A DNA stretch of 64,000 bases from Castellaniella sp041677825 (GTDB lineage Bacteria; Pseudomonadota; Gammaproteobacteria; Burkholderiales; Burkholderiaceae_B), in contig NZ_JBAYPG010000004.1 in the NCBI RefSeq assembly GCF_041677825.1, forward strand, positions 62,001-126,000. The letters run 5' to 3'. The position numbers and the translations under genes were made by a program. Positions 44,847 through 53,155 of the stretch are shown here, piece after piece. Under the pieces are notes generated by a model. The model was given only the letters and a program-made list of their open reading frames with translations. It did not search any database and was not told the DNA's origin. Each line of letters opens with the position of its first letter. Positions within the stretch are counted from its first letter, which is position 1.

Positions 44847-45494
44847 TCAGGAGCCTGCCAGCGTCAGCCTGCGCTCCAGACGCAGGCTGAGCCAGGACAG
44901 CGGATAGCAGATGATGAAATACAGCATGGCGGCCACACCGAAATACAGGAATGGCTTGAAGGTCGAGTTGTTCAGGATCTTGGCGTTGTAGGAGAGCTCG
45001 GCAAAACCGATCACCAATGAGGCAAACGAGGTGTTCTTGACGATCTGCACCATGAACCCCACCGTGGATGGCGTCGCAATGCGGATGGCTTGCGGAAGAA
45101 TCACCTTGAACATGCGCTGCAGGCGATTCAGGCCCAGGCATTCGGCCGCTTCCCATTGGCTGCGTGGCACTGACTCGATGCAGCCGCGCCAGATCTCACC
45201 GAGAAACGCCGCCGAGTGAATGGTCAGGGCGAGCACAGCGGCAAACAGTGCGGGCGTGTCGCCAAGCCCCAGGACTGACGGGCCATAAAAGCACAGGCCC
45301 ATGATGACCAGCAAAGGCGTGCCCTGGATAATCTGGATGTAGCCTGATGCGCCGTACCGCAGCAGCCGATTGTCGGATACCCGCATCAATGCCATGCACA
45401 GACCCAGCAGGCCTGCAAACAGGAAGGTCAGCACCGAGAGCAGGACGGTGCCCCAGGCGCCTTGCAGCAGATACAGGATCTGGTCGGGATTCAT
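44847..45494 (-). CDS. Polar amino acid-type ABC transporter permease
   Basis: An inner membrane subunit of the HisM/GlnP family, 215 residues long, with about five membrane segments. The EAA loop that docks the ATPase is AAECLGLNRLQRMFKVILPQAI. The N-terminal part WGTVLLSVLTFLFAGLLGLCMALMRV and IQGTPLLVIMGLCFYG are typical. It is paired with the second permease upstream, nine bases away. Confidence 0.9.
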   Translation of the reverse strand: MNPDQILYLLQGAWGTVLLSVLTFLFAGLLGLCMALMRVSDNRLLRYGASGYIQIIQGTPLLVIMGLCFYGPSVLGLGDTPALFAAVLALTIHSAAFLGEIWRGCIESVPRSQWEAAECLGLNRLQRMFKVILPQAIRIATPSTVGFMVQIVKNTSFASLVIGFAELSYNAKILNNSTFKPFLYFGVAAMLYFIICYPLSWLSLRLERRLTLAGS

Positions 45495-45503
45495 GAGAGG
45501 GTC

Positions 45504-46187
45504 TCAGAGCAGCGTGCCGAGTTTGCGTTTGCGGACGAACATGAACTTGCCTGCCAGGATGAACATGCCGCGCACCAGCGCGGACATGATCAGATACATC
45601 ACCCAGAGCACGACGAATACGTCGAAATTGCGGAAGGTCAGCGCCTGAATGTTTTCAGCCACGCCGAAGAGGTCTTCGGTGCCCACTGCCGACAGCAGGC
45701 TGGTAACCAGCATGAGCAGCACGAACTGGCTGGTGAGCGCTGGATAGACCCGTTCCAGGGCAGGGACCAGAATGACGTGCCAATACACTTGCAGGGGCGA
45801 CAGCCCCAGGCATTCACCTGCTTCGCGCTGGCTGCGCGGCACGGACTCGATGCCGGCGCGCACGATTTCACAGGTATAGGCGGTGATATTGATGACCAGG
45901 GCCAGGATGGCGCCCGCAAGGATGGACATGGTATAGCCCACGCTGGACAGGCCGAAGATGAAAAAGTAGCTTTGAATGATGAGCGGCGTATTGCGGATGA
46001 CTTCTACATAGGCGCCGACTGCCTTGCGTACCACGGGCCCACCTGAGCTGCGCGCAATGGCGCAGACAACACCCAGCACAAAACCAGCCAGGGTAGACCA
46101 GAACGACATGACCAGTGTGGTTTCGGCGCCGTCGAGCAGCATGGGCCAGTATTCGAGTACGGTGCCAAAGTCGAATTGGTAAGACAT
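45504..46187 (-). CDS. Polar amino acid-type ABC transporter permease
   Basis: The second membrane subunit of the same importer, 227 residues long. The core pattern is GAETTLVMSFWSTLAGFVLGVVCAIARS, VIRNTPLIIQSYFFIFGL and the EAA loop AGECLGLSPLQVYWHVILVPAL. The start at 46187 (MSYQFDFGTVLEYWPMLL) is preferred because the 24 codons upstream lack membrane-protein character and run into the operator region. It is the first gene of the transporter operon and is divergent from the GntR gene. Confidence 0.9.
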   Translation of the reverse strand: MSYQFDFGTVLEYWPMLLDGAETTLVMSFWSTLAGFVLGVVCAIARSSGGPVVRKAVGAYVEVIRNTPLIIQSYFFIFGLSSVGYTMSILAGAILALVINITAYTCEIVRAGIESVPRSQREAGECLGLSPLQVYWHVILVPALERVYPALTSQFVLLMLVTSLLSAVGTEDLFGVAENIQALTFRNFDVFVVLWVMYLIMSALVRGMFILAGKFMFVRKRKLGTLL

Positions 46188-46265
46188 GCGGGCTTTCCAG
46201 CGGCAAGAAGAACCGGGCCCCAGTAAGCAATTGACGGCCCATTGCGACAGTCTAAACACAAAAAT

Positions 46266-46276
46266 TGGTAATACCA
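46266..46276. promoter_or_regulatory. Candidate GntR/FCD operator
   Basis: TGGTA-A-TACCA is a perfect palindrome in the 196-bp divergent region between the ABC permease and the GntR gene. It fits the TNGTNNNACNA style of FadR-subfamily operators. A related half-site-like TGGATACC lies 22 bp further on. Confidence 0.6.
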
Positions 46277-46383
46277 GTTATGGATTTCCCTAGTTTATGG
46301 ATACCTGTCTGACCAAAGTAGTCTGCAACACCTCATGAGCGACTAGAATGGGCGGGCTTTGATGAACTACAGGAGCAGGCGCC

Positions 46384-47127
46384 ATGATCCCGAGCCAGCA
46401 TCCGGCAGTCGTCGAGTCGACGCGGGGCTACCTGCAGATCGCCGAGGCACTGCGCCGCGAAATCAGCCGGCTGTCCCTGCCGGCCGGCTCGCGCCTGCCC
46501 TCCGAGCGTGAACTGGCGCTGCGCCTGCGGGTATCCCGGCCCAGCCTGCGTGAGGCACTGGTCGTGCTGGAACTCCAGGGCGAGATCGAGATTCGCGTGG
46601 GCTCGGGCATCTACCTGTGCCAGGCTGCGGCGCGCCAGGAGGCCGCAGCAGATGTCGGCCATGCCGTCAACGAGACCATCATGGGCTACAGCCCGAAAGA
46701 GGTGAGCGAGATGCGCTTCTTCCTGGAAAGCGGCGTGGCGGCGCATGCAGCCCGCCACATCTCGCGCAGCCAGATCAGGGATCTGGCCGAGAGCCTGGCG
46801 ACCATGCGTACCGCGCTTGAACGTCGGCGTGGCCCGGGCGACCGCACGCTGGCCGATGCAGACCGCAGCTTTCATCTGACCCTGGCAGCCACGGCCGACA
46901 ACCGCCTGCTTTCACAGACGGTCAGTGAACTGTTCGATCAGCGCTACATGCCCATCGCCGGCTCGATGCACCGGCTGTTCGAAAAGCAGACAGTCTGGGA
47001 TGATGCCTTGCAGGAGCACACGGATATCTATCACGCCGTGGCCGACCGTGATCCGCTGCAGGCCATGGCGGCAATGCAGCGCCACCTGAAACGCGCGCAT
47101 GCCCGCCTCATGACGGTGATCGGCTGA
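46384..47127 (+). CDS. GntR-family regulator with FCD ligand-binding domain (FadR subfamily)
   Basis: A transcription factor of 247 residues. The winged helix (IAEALRREISRLSLPAGSRLPSERELALRLRVSRPSLREALVVLE, about residues 19-63) is followed by a helical FCD domain. That domain has the ligand and metal residues in RFFLESGVAAHAA, DADRSFHLTLA and EHTDIYHAV. Such regulators usually repress adjacent catabolic genes and are released by a sugar acid or hydroxy acid. It is divergent from the transporter operon and convergent with the XylX-like gene. A CAGGAG site precedes the ATG. Confidence 0.9.
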   Translation: MIPSQHPAVVESTRGYLQIAEALRREISRLSLPAGSRLPSERELALRLRVSRPSLREALVVLELQGEIEIRVGSGIYLCQAAARQEAAADVGHAVNETIMGYSPKEVSEMRFFLESGVAAHAARHISRSQIRDLAESLATMRTALERRRGPGDRTLADADRSFHLTLAATADNRLLSQTVSELFDQRYMPIAGSMHRLFEKQTVWDDALQEHTDIYHAVADRDPLQAMAAMQRHLKRAHARLMTVIG

Positions 47128-47149
47128 TGCCCGCGCCTGTTGCCACCGC

Positions 47150-48313
47150 TCAGCCCAGCAGGCCGCGGCGCGCCAGATTGTCCATGAGCCAGTGGATGCC
47201 GCGCGTCCATTCAGGGGCTTTTTCACTATGGGTGACCCGGTTCACCAGGCAGCCCAGGCGGGGTGATGAAATGCGCACAATGTCGCCCAGGTGGTGCGTG
47301 AAGCCCTGGCCCGGGGCATCACGATCGTCGGTGGGCGCAAACAGCGTGCCCGTGAACAGCATGAAGCCATCGGGGTATTGGTGGTGGCGGCCACAGGTCT
47401 GGGCCACCAGGTCTTCCAGATCGCGGCTGATGCGATGGGTCGAGCTCGAGCCATTGAGTTCGAAGCCATCCGTGCCGGTGACATTCAGGCGGATTTCCAG
47501 GTGGCGCGCTTCGTCGAGCGTGAATTGTGCGTCGAACAGCCGGATGAACGGGCCGATGGCACATGAGGCATTGTTGTCTTTGGCCTTGCCCAGCAGCAGC
47601 GCGCTGCGCCCTTCGACATCGCGCAGGTTGACGTCATTGCCCAGCGTCACGCCGCGTATCTGGCCACGCGAATTCACCGCCAGCACCAGTTCGGGCTCCG
47701 GGTTGTTCCACTCGGACGCCTCGAGGATGCCGATTTCGGCGCCCGTGCCCACGGCGGACAGCACCGGGGCCTTGGTGAAGACTTCGGCATCGGGCCCAAT
47801 GCCGACTTCCAGGTACTGTGACCAGAGCCCTTCCTGGATCAGGTATTCGCGCACCTGGGCGGCTTCTTTTGAACCGGGGCGGATGTCGGACACGGCCGTG
47901 CCGATGGCCTGGCCGATCTGCGCCCGGATGCGGGCGGCCTCGGCGGGGCTGCCCCCGGCCCGTTCTTCGATGACGCGCTCGAGCATGCTGTCGGCAAACG
48001 TGACGCCGCAGGCCTTGATCACCTGCAGATCGCAAGGCGCCACGAAGTGGGCGGCCCGGGGCTTGGGTTCGAGCGTGTGGTGCAACAGATCATCCAGCGC
48101 CCAGCGGGTGCTGGGTGCGCTTTGCGCCACCAGGGCGGCGATGTCGTCACGCTCGAGCAGGCGTGATACCGTGGGGCACACGGGGGTCAGATCATGCACG
48201 GCGCCGCGGTATATGGCCACTATGCTGGGCCCCTGGTCTTCGGGGTCGTGGATCCGGCCAATCAGCAGGGCCCGGGCTGGATCTTCTGGCAGCAGACTTG
48301 GAGAGCGGTTCAT
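47150..48313 (-). CDS. FAH-family 2-keto-3-deoxy-pentonate dehydratase-like protein (XylX-like)
   Basis: A fumarylacetoacetate-hydrolase superfamily protein of 387 residues. The long N-terminal part (LLPEDPARALLIGRI, IVAIYRGAVHDLTPVCPTVSRLL) is typical of the XylX group of Weimberg-pathway dehydratases. The core keeps metal-binding positions in YLEVGIGPDAEVF, WNNPEPELVLAVNSRG and GNDVNLRDVEG. It would convert 2-keto-3-deoxy-xylonate or -arabinonate to 2-oxoglutarate semialdehyde. A 2,4-diketo-acid hydrolase role in the fuconate route is an alternative. The ATG at 48313 is preferred to a TTG six codons upstream; neither has a good ribosome binding site. Confidence 0.78.
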   Translation of the reverse strand: MNRSPSLLPEDPARALLIGRIHDPEDQGPSIVAIYRGAVHDLTPVCPTVSRLLERDDIAALVAQSAPSTRWALDDLLHHTLEPKPRAAHFVAPCDLQVIKACGVTFADSMLERVIEERAGGSPAEAARIRAQIGQAIGTAVSDIRPGSKEAAQVREYLIQEGLWSQYLEVGIGPDAEVFTKAPVLSAVGTGAEIGILEASEWNNPEPELVLAVNSRGQIRGVTLGNDVNLRDVEGRSALLLGKAKDNNASCAIGPFIRLFDAQFTLDEARHLEIRLNVTGTDGFELNGSSSTHRISRDLEDLVAQTCGRHHQYPDGFMLFTGTLFAPTDDRDAPGQGFTHHLGDIVRISSPRLGCLVNRVTHSEKAPEWTRGIHWLMDNLARRGLLG

Positions 48314-48359
48314 GGCAGGGCTGTATTTCAAGGTTTTTTGGCAGAGGTGTCGGTGATAT

Positions 48360-48373
48360 CCCTAGTGGTAGGG
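48360..48373. promoter_or_regulatory. Candidate operator in the divergent xylX-tctC gap
   Basis: CCCTA-GTGG-TAGGG is a perfect inverted repeat in the 125-bp region between the XylX-like gene and tctC copy 2. It is placed where a regulator could act on both. TCCCTAGT also occurs at 46287-46293 in the GntR intergenic region. Confidence 0.4.
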
Positions 48374-48438
48374 CATTCACTATGTTCTTTAGGATCATAA
48401 CCTCTTGTTGGCATCATCCGATGGATAAGGAGAATGAC

Positions 48439-49410
48439 ATGAAATGGTTTTCAATGGCAGGGGTTGCAACGGCGACGGCGCTCGCACTGGTTTCAGTGCC
48501 GGCAACGGCAGCCTTTCCGGAAAGGCCCATCACCCTCATCGTGCCCTGGGGGGCGGGCGGGGGCACCGATGCCACGGCGCGCATCATCGGCAGCATCATG
48601 GAAAAGGAACTCGGCAAGCCCGTCAATGTGGTCAACCGTGCGGGGGGCAATGGCGTGGTGGGGCACAAGGCCATTGCCGAAGCCAAGCCCGATGGCTATA
48701 CCATTGGCCTGGCCACGGTGGAAATCACCATGATGCACTACATCGGCCTGACCGATCTCACCTACAAGGCCTACACGCCTCTGGCGCTCATGAACTTCGA
48801 TCCGTCCGGCGTCACGGTGGCCACCAATTCCCCGTTCAAGACGCTGGATGATCTGCTCGACGCGGCCAAGGCCGAACCGGGCAAGCTCAAGGCATCGGGC
48901 ACCGGCGAAGGCGGCATCTGGCACCTGGCGCTGGCCGGCATGCTCAATTCGCTCGACATCAAGCCGGATTCCATCCGCTGGGTGCCTTCCGATGGTGCGG
49001 CGCCGGGCATGCTCGAACTCGTGGCCGGTGGCGTCGATGTCGCGCCCGTCTCGATTCCCGAGGCCCGTTCGATGATCGATGCCGGCAAGGCCAAGCCGCT
49101 GGCGGTGATGGCCAACGAACCCCCGGTGCTCTATCCCGATGTGCCCACCCTCAAGTCGCTCACCGGATCAGACTGGACCATGGGGGCCTGGCGCGGCATG
49201 GTGGCCCCTGCAGGCCTGCCGGCCGAGGTCACGGCCAAATACGTCGAAGTCCTTGACAAGATCAACCATAGCGCAGAATATCGCGACTTCATGAACAAGC
49301 AGGGTTACGGGATCGCCTGGGATGGCGGCGAGAAATTCGGCGAATTCATGGCCAAGAGCGATGCCGACATGGGCGAAGTCCTGAACCTGCTCGGCATGGC
49401 CAAGAAGTAA
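48439..49410 (+). CDS. tctC: TctC/Bug-family solute-binding protein (copy 2), linked to TctBA
   Basis: A periplasmic receptor of 323 residues. The signal peptide ends VSVPATA, followed by FPERPITLIVPWGAGGGTDATARI. VNRAGGNGVVGHKAIAEAKPDGYTIG is the carboxylate-binding segment. It is the first gene of a tctC-tctB-tctA operon, so it is the cognate receptor. An AAGGAG site supports the ATG at 48439 over one 18 bp upstream. The mature region is very similar to copy 3 at 56179, which suggests a recent duplication. The ligand is unknown but is probably a sugar acid, given the neighbours. Confidence 0.93.
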   Translation: MKWFSMAGVATATALALVSVPATAAFPERPITLIVPWGAGGGTDATARIIGSIMEKELGKPVNVVNRAGGNGVVGHKAIAEAKPDGYTIGLATVEITMMHYIGLTDLTYKAYTPLALMNFDPSGVTVATNSPFKTLDDLLDAAKAEPGKLKASGTGEGGIWHLALAGMLNSLDIKPDSIRWVPSDGAAPGMLELVAGGVDVAPVSIPEARSMIDAGKAKPLAVMANEPPVLYPDVPTLKSLTGSDWTMGAWRGMVAPAGLPAEVTAKYVEVLDKINHSAEYRDFMNKQGYGIAWDGGEKFGEFMAKSDADMGEVLNLLGMAKK

Positions 49411-49448
49411 TGGCTTGCCGCCCATTGTCTGATTGATGTAAAACCTTT

Positions 49449-49478
49449 GCCGGCTGGGCTGCGTTCTGCCCCGCCGGC
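49449..49478 (+). promoter_or_regulatory. Intercistronic hairpin between tctC and tctB
   Basis: GCCGGCTGGGC pairs with GCCCCGCCGGC around an eight-base loop, followed by TTCAATTTT. It could be a partial terminator or mRNA stabiliser that gives more receptor than membrane subunits. Confidence 0.65.
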
Positions 49479-49502
49479 TTCAATTTTCGGAAACGTCCTT
49501 CC

Positions 49503-49976
49503 ATGAAAGTCAGCGACGTCTTGACCGGTCTGTTCCTCGGGCTCTTTGGCCTGGCGGTATTGCTGTATTCGCAAACCTTTCCCCATATCCCGGGCCAGGA
49601 CTTCGGCCCCAGGGCTTTCCCCAGCGTGATCGGGGTGGGTTTCATGATCTGCGCCGTACTGCTGGTGCGCCAGGGGCTTGCCAGGCATCCGCGTGATCCG
49701 TGGCTGAAACTGGCCGAAGAATTCCGCAGCGCGCACGCCACCTTCCGTTTCTGGCTGGTGCCGCTCATGGTCGTGCTGTACCTGGTGTTCATCGATCTCA
49801 TCGGTTTCATCATTCTTTCGGCCCTGTTCCTGCTGTTCTTCTTCCTGGCGTTCGGCGTGCGCTCCACCAAGGCCTTGCTGATCGCCATCGCGAGCAGCCT
49901 GGTCATTTTCTACATCTTCTATTCCCTGCTGCACGTACCCCTGCCGTGGGGGGTTCTCGAACCCTTTGCCTGGTAA
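49503..49976 (+). CDS. tctB: Tripartite tricarboxylate transporter small membrane subunit
   Basis: The small inner membrane subunit of the TTT transporter, 157 residues with four predicted membrane segments: VLTGLFLGLFGLAVLLYSQTF, FPSVIGVGFMICAVLLV, PLMVVLYLVFIDLIGFIILSALFLLFFFLAF and LLIAIASSLVIFYIFYSLLHVPLP. FPHIPGQDFGPRAFP is the typical first loop. It is followed by tctA 13 bp later. Confidence 0.92.
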   Translation: MKVSDVLTGLFLGLFGLAVLLYSQTFPHIPGQDFGPRAFPSVIGVGFMICAVLLVRQGLARHPRDPWLKLAEEFRSAHATFRFWLVPLMVVLYLVFIDLIGFIILSALFLLFFFLAFGVRSTKALLIAIASSLVIFYIFYSLLHVPLPWGVLEPFAW

Positions 49977-49989
49977 GAGGGGCTGACAC

Positions 49990-51480
49990 ATGTTTGATAT
50001 TCTGCTCAACGCACTGGCCCTGATCGCCGACCCCTACGTATTGCTGGTGGTGCTGTTCTCGGCCATGTACGGCCTGTTCATGGGTGCCGTCCCCGGGCTG
50101 AGTGCCACCATGGCAGTGGCTTTGCTGGTTCCGGTCACCTTTTTCATGCCGCCCGTGCCGGCGATTGCCGCCATGGTCACGGCTACGGCCATGGCCATTT
50201 TCTCGGGCGACATCCCGGGCTGCCTGTTGCGCATTCCCGGTACGCCGTCTTCGGCCGCCTATGTCGACGAAGCCCATGCGATGACCCTCAAGGGCGAAGC
50301 GGGCAAGGCCCTGGGCGCGGGGCTGGTGTGTTCCGTGCTGGGCGGCCTGTTCGGCACTCTGGTGCTGATCTTCTTTGCACCCGTGCTGGCCGAATTTGCC
50401 CTGGACTTCTCCACGTACGAGTATTTCTGGCTGGTTCTGCTGGGCCTTACCTGCGCCATCTTCATCGCCTCCGAAAGCCCGCTCAAGGGGTTCGTGTCGC
50501 TGCTGATCGGGCTCTTCGTCACCACCATAGGCATGAACAACCCGGGCGGTTTTCCCCGCTTCACCTTCGGCTCGGGTGATCTGCTGGGCGGGCTGTCGCT
50601 GATCCCCATCATGGTGGGCATGTTTGCCGTGTCCGAGGTCCTGCGCTATGCCATCAGCAGCGCCAAGGGCTTCGAGCGCGTGGGCTCGAACGTGGGGCCG
50701 ATTTTCTCGGGCATCGGCCGGCTGGTCGTCAAGTATCCCGTGTCCGTCCTGCGCGGCAGTTCGCTGGGGGTGGTGGTGGGGGCCCTGCCGGGGGCCGGCG
50801 CCGATATTGCGGCTTACATCTCGTACGGGCTGAGCAAGAAGTTCTCCAAGGAGCCCGAGAAATTCGGCACCGGGCATGTCGAAGGCATCGTCGAGGCCAG
50901 TTCGGCCAACAATGCCTCGCTGGGCGGCGCGTGGATACCGGCGCTGGTGTTCGGCATCCCGGGCGACTCGATCACGGCCATCGTGATCGGCGTGCTCTAC
51001 ATGAAGAACCTGAATCCGGGGCCCACCATCTTCATGGTCAACCCGGTGCCGCTGTATGCGATCTTCCTGATCTTCATCCTGGCCAACCTGCTGATGCTGC
51101 CGCTGGGCTATGCGGCCATCCGCCTGGCGCGCACGGTGCTCTCGGTGCCGCGCAACATCCTCATGCCCATCATCCTGCTGTTCTGTCTGGTGGGCTCGTA
51201 TTCCATCCAGAACAGCTTCTTCGATGTGGGTGTCACCCTGGCGTTCGGCCTGATCGCCTATCTCATGGAAGAAAACGGCTTTCCCCTGGCGCCCACCATC
51301 CTGGGCATCATCCTGGGTGGCATGCTGGAAAGCAATCTGGTGAGCTCGCTCATCAAGTCCGATGGCCACTTGCTCGCCTTCTTCGATCGGCCCATTGCGG
51401 GTACCCTGGGGGTCATCACGCTGGCCATCTGGATCATCCCGCTGGTGCTGCGGCTCATTCGCTCAAGGAGAACAGCATGA
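49990..51480 (+). CDS. tctA: Tripartite tricarboxylate transporter large membrane subunit
   Basis: The large transport subunit, 496 residues with about 12 membrane segments. The conserved family blocks are GAVPGLSATMAVALLVPVTF near the N-terminus, the GDIPGCLLRIPGTPSSAAYVDEAHAM motif and the inverted-repeat counterpart GALPGAGADIAAYISYGLSK with FGIPGDSITAIVIG. It works as a cation-coupled importer fed by TctC receptors. The stop overlaps the next gene by four bases (ATGA). Confidence 0.95.
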   Translation: MFDILLNALALIADPYVLLVVLFSAMYGLFMGAVPGLSATMAVALLVPVTFFMPPVPAIAAMVTATAMAIFSGDIPGCLLRIPGTPSSAAYVDEAHAMTLKGEAGKALGAGLVCSVLGGLFGTLVLIFFAPVLAEFALDFSTYEYFWLVLLGLTCAIFIASESPLKGFVSLLIGLFVTTIGMNNPGGFPRFTFGSGDLLGGLSLIPIMVGMFAVSEVLRYAISSAKGFERVGSNVGPIFSGIGRLVVKYPVSVLRGSSLGVVVGALPGAGADIAAYISYGLSKKFSKEPEKFGTGHVEGIVEASSANNASLGGAWIPALVFGIPGDSITAIVIGVLYMKNLNPGPTIFMVNPVPLYAIFLIFILANLLMLPLGYAAIRLARTVLSVPRNILMPIILLFCLVGSYSIQNSFFDVGVTLAFGLIAYLMEENGFPLAPTILGIILGGMLESNLVSSLIKSDGHLLAFFDRPIAGTLGVITLAIWIIPLVLRLIRSRRTA

Positions 51481-52259
51481 ATACTCAGACAGGCGCAACT
51501 CAGACAGGCGCAACGGGCAAGGTGGCCCTGGTCACCGGGGCCGGCAGCGGTGTGGGGCGTGCGGCGGCCCTGGCCCTGCTCGCGGGGGGGTACCGGGTGG
51601 TTCTGGCGGGTCGGCGCGTCGAACCCCTGCAGGCCGTGGCCCAGGCATCGGCTGCGGGTGACCGGGCCCTGGTCGTGCCGGCCGATGTGACCGACGAACA
51701 GGCGGTGGGACACTTGTTTGCCACCTGCGTGCAGGCGTTCGGCCGGCTCGACGTGCTCTTCAACAACGCGGGCTGTGGCGCGCCTGGCGTGCTGCTCGAA
51801 GACCTCACGCTGGCGCAGTGGCAGCAGGTGGTCGACGTCAATCTCACGGGCATGTTCCTCTGTGTGCGCGAAGCCTTCCGCGTCATGAAGGCGCAAAGCC
51901 CGCGTGGCGGGCGCATCATCAACAATGGCTCGATCTCGGCCCATGCGCCGCGCCCCAATTCGATCCCCTACACGGCCACCAAGCATGCAGTCAGCGGACT
52001 GACCAAGTCGGCTGCGCTCGATGGGCGCAAGTACGACATTGCAGTCGGGCAGATCGATATCGGCAATGCCTCCAGCGCCATGACGGCCCGGATGCACGAA
52101 GGGGTGCCACAGGCCAATGGCGAACTGGGTGTCGAGCCGGTCATGGACGTTGGCGTCGTGGGGCAGTCGGTGTTGTACATGGCCAGCCTGCCACCCGATG
52201 CCAATGTGCTCTTCCATACCGTAATGGCCACCAAGATGCCGTACATCGGCCGCGGCTGA
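51477..52259 (+). CDS. Short-chain dehydrogenase/reductase
   Basis: An NAD(P)-dependent oxidoreductase of 260 residues. The nucleotide motif is VTGAGSGVGRAAALAL, followed by FNNAGCGAPG and the catalytic SISAHAPRPNSIPYTATKHAV. The N-terminus carries TQTGA twice, encoded by an exact 15-bp tandem duplication at 51483-51512, ahead of the Rossmann fold. It is translationally coupled to tctA. A sugar or sugar-acid substrate imported by the TctCBA system is likely but inferred. Confidence 0.85.
   Translation: MNTQTGATQTGATGKVALVTGAGSGVGRAAALALLAGGYRVVLAGRRVEPLQAVAQASAAGDRALVVPADVTDEQAVGHLFATCVQAFGRLDVLFNNAGCGAPGVLLEDLTLAQWQQVVDVNLTGMFLCVREAFRVMKAQSPRGGRIINNGSISAHAPRPNSIPYTATKHAVSGLTKSAALDGRKYDIAVGQIDIGNASSAMTARMHEGVPQANGELGVEPVMDVGVVGQSVLYMASLPPDANVLFHTVMATKMPYIGRG
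51483..51512 (+). repeat. Exact 15-bp tandem duplication in the SDR N-terminus
   Basis: ACTCAGACAGGCGCA occurs twice in a row, directly after the first two codons, and encodes TQTGATQTGA. It adds five residues in frame ahead of the dehydrogenase fold. Confidence 0.9.
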
Positions 52260-52367
52260 TCCTGCGCGATTCTCCCGTTGCCCTGCGCCTGGGCGGGGTT
52301 GCGAGGGCGCGCGCCGTGTAGCGACGTGCGCGAATTCATTCACCACCCAGGCTGCAAGGGAAATCGC

Positions 52368-53123
52368 ATGTCCAGCAATCATTATGACTTTTCCGGCCAG
52401 CACGCCGTGGTCACCGGCGGTGCGTCCGGCATCGGCCTGGCGACTGTGCGCCTGCTGCTCGAAGGGGGGGCCACGGTCAGCCTGTGGGATTACGACGAAA
52501 AAATGCTGCAGGAATCCCGCGCGGCGCTGGCCCCGGGCCAGGTGCATGCCCAGGTGGTCGACGTCAGCGACGAGGCCTCGGTGCAGGCCGCTGCAAGCGC
52601 CAGCACCCAGGCCGCCGGAGCGCCGTCGATCCTGATCAACAGCGCAGGCATCACCGGCCCCAACCAGACCGTGTGCGAGTACAGCACGGCCGACTGGGAC
52701 CGCGTCATGGCCATCAACCTGCGGGGTACTTTTCTCACGTGCCGTACCCTGGTGCCGGCCATGAAAGAGCGCGGTTACGGCCGTATCGTGAATATCGCCT
52801 CCATTGCCGGCAAGGAAGGCAATCCCAATGCCTCGGCCTACAGTGCCTCGAAAGCGGCGGTCATTGCGTTCACCAAGTCGCTGGGCAAGGAACTCGCCCG
52901 AACCGGCATCACGGTCAATTGCGTGACGCCGGCTGCCGTGCATACGGCCATGTTCTCGCAGATGACGCCCGAGCACATCGAGTACATGCTGTCCAGGATC
53001 CCCATGGGGCGCTTCGGCAAGACGGAAGAAGTGGCCCGCCTGCTCGCCTGGCTGGCGTCGGCAGACTGCTCGTTTTCCACGGGTGGGGTCTTCGACGTCT
53101 CCGGTGGCCGGGCCACTTATTAG
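52368..53123 (+). CDS. Short-chain dehydrogenase/reductase (FabG-like)
   Basis: A classical SDR of 251 residues. VVTGGASGIGLATVRLL binds the nucleotide and LWDYDEK holds the acidic residue that suggests NAD preference. NSAGITGPN and the catalytic SIAGKEGNPNASAYSASKAAV follow. The C-terminal FSTGGVFDVSGGRATY is the usual tetramer end. It resembles aldose and polyol dehydrogenases annotated as FabG-like; the substrate is not clear. The ATG at 52368 has an AAGGGA site. It is followed by the LDH2-type gene 32 bp later. Confidence 0.85.
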   Translation: MSSNHYDFSGQHAVVTGGASGIGLATVRLLLEGGATVSLWDYDEKMLQESRAALAPGQVHAQVVDVSDEASVQAAASASTQAAGAPSILINSAGITGPNQTVCEYSTADWDRVMAINLRGTFLTCRTLVPAMKERGYGRIVNIASIAGKEGNPNASAYSASKAAVIAFTKSLGKELARTGITVNCVTPAAVHTAMFSQMTPEHIEYMLSRIPMGRFGKTEEVARLLAWLASADCSFSTGGVFDVSGGRATY

Positions 53124-53155
53124 AATGGCTGCACCATGACTGAAATGACCACATC

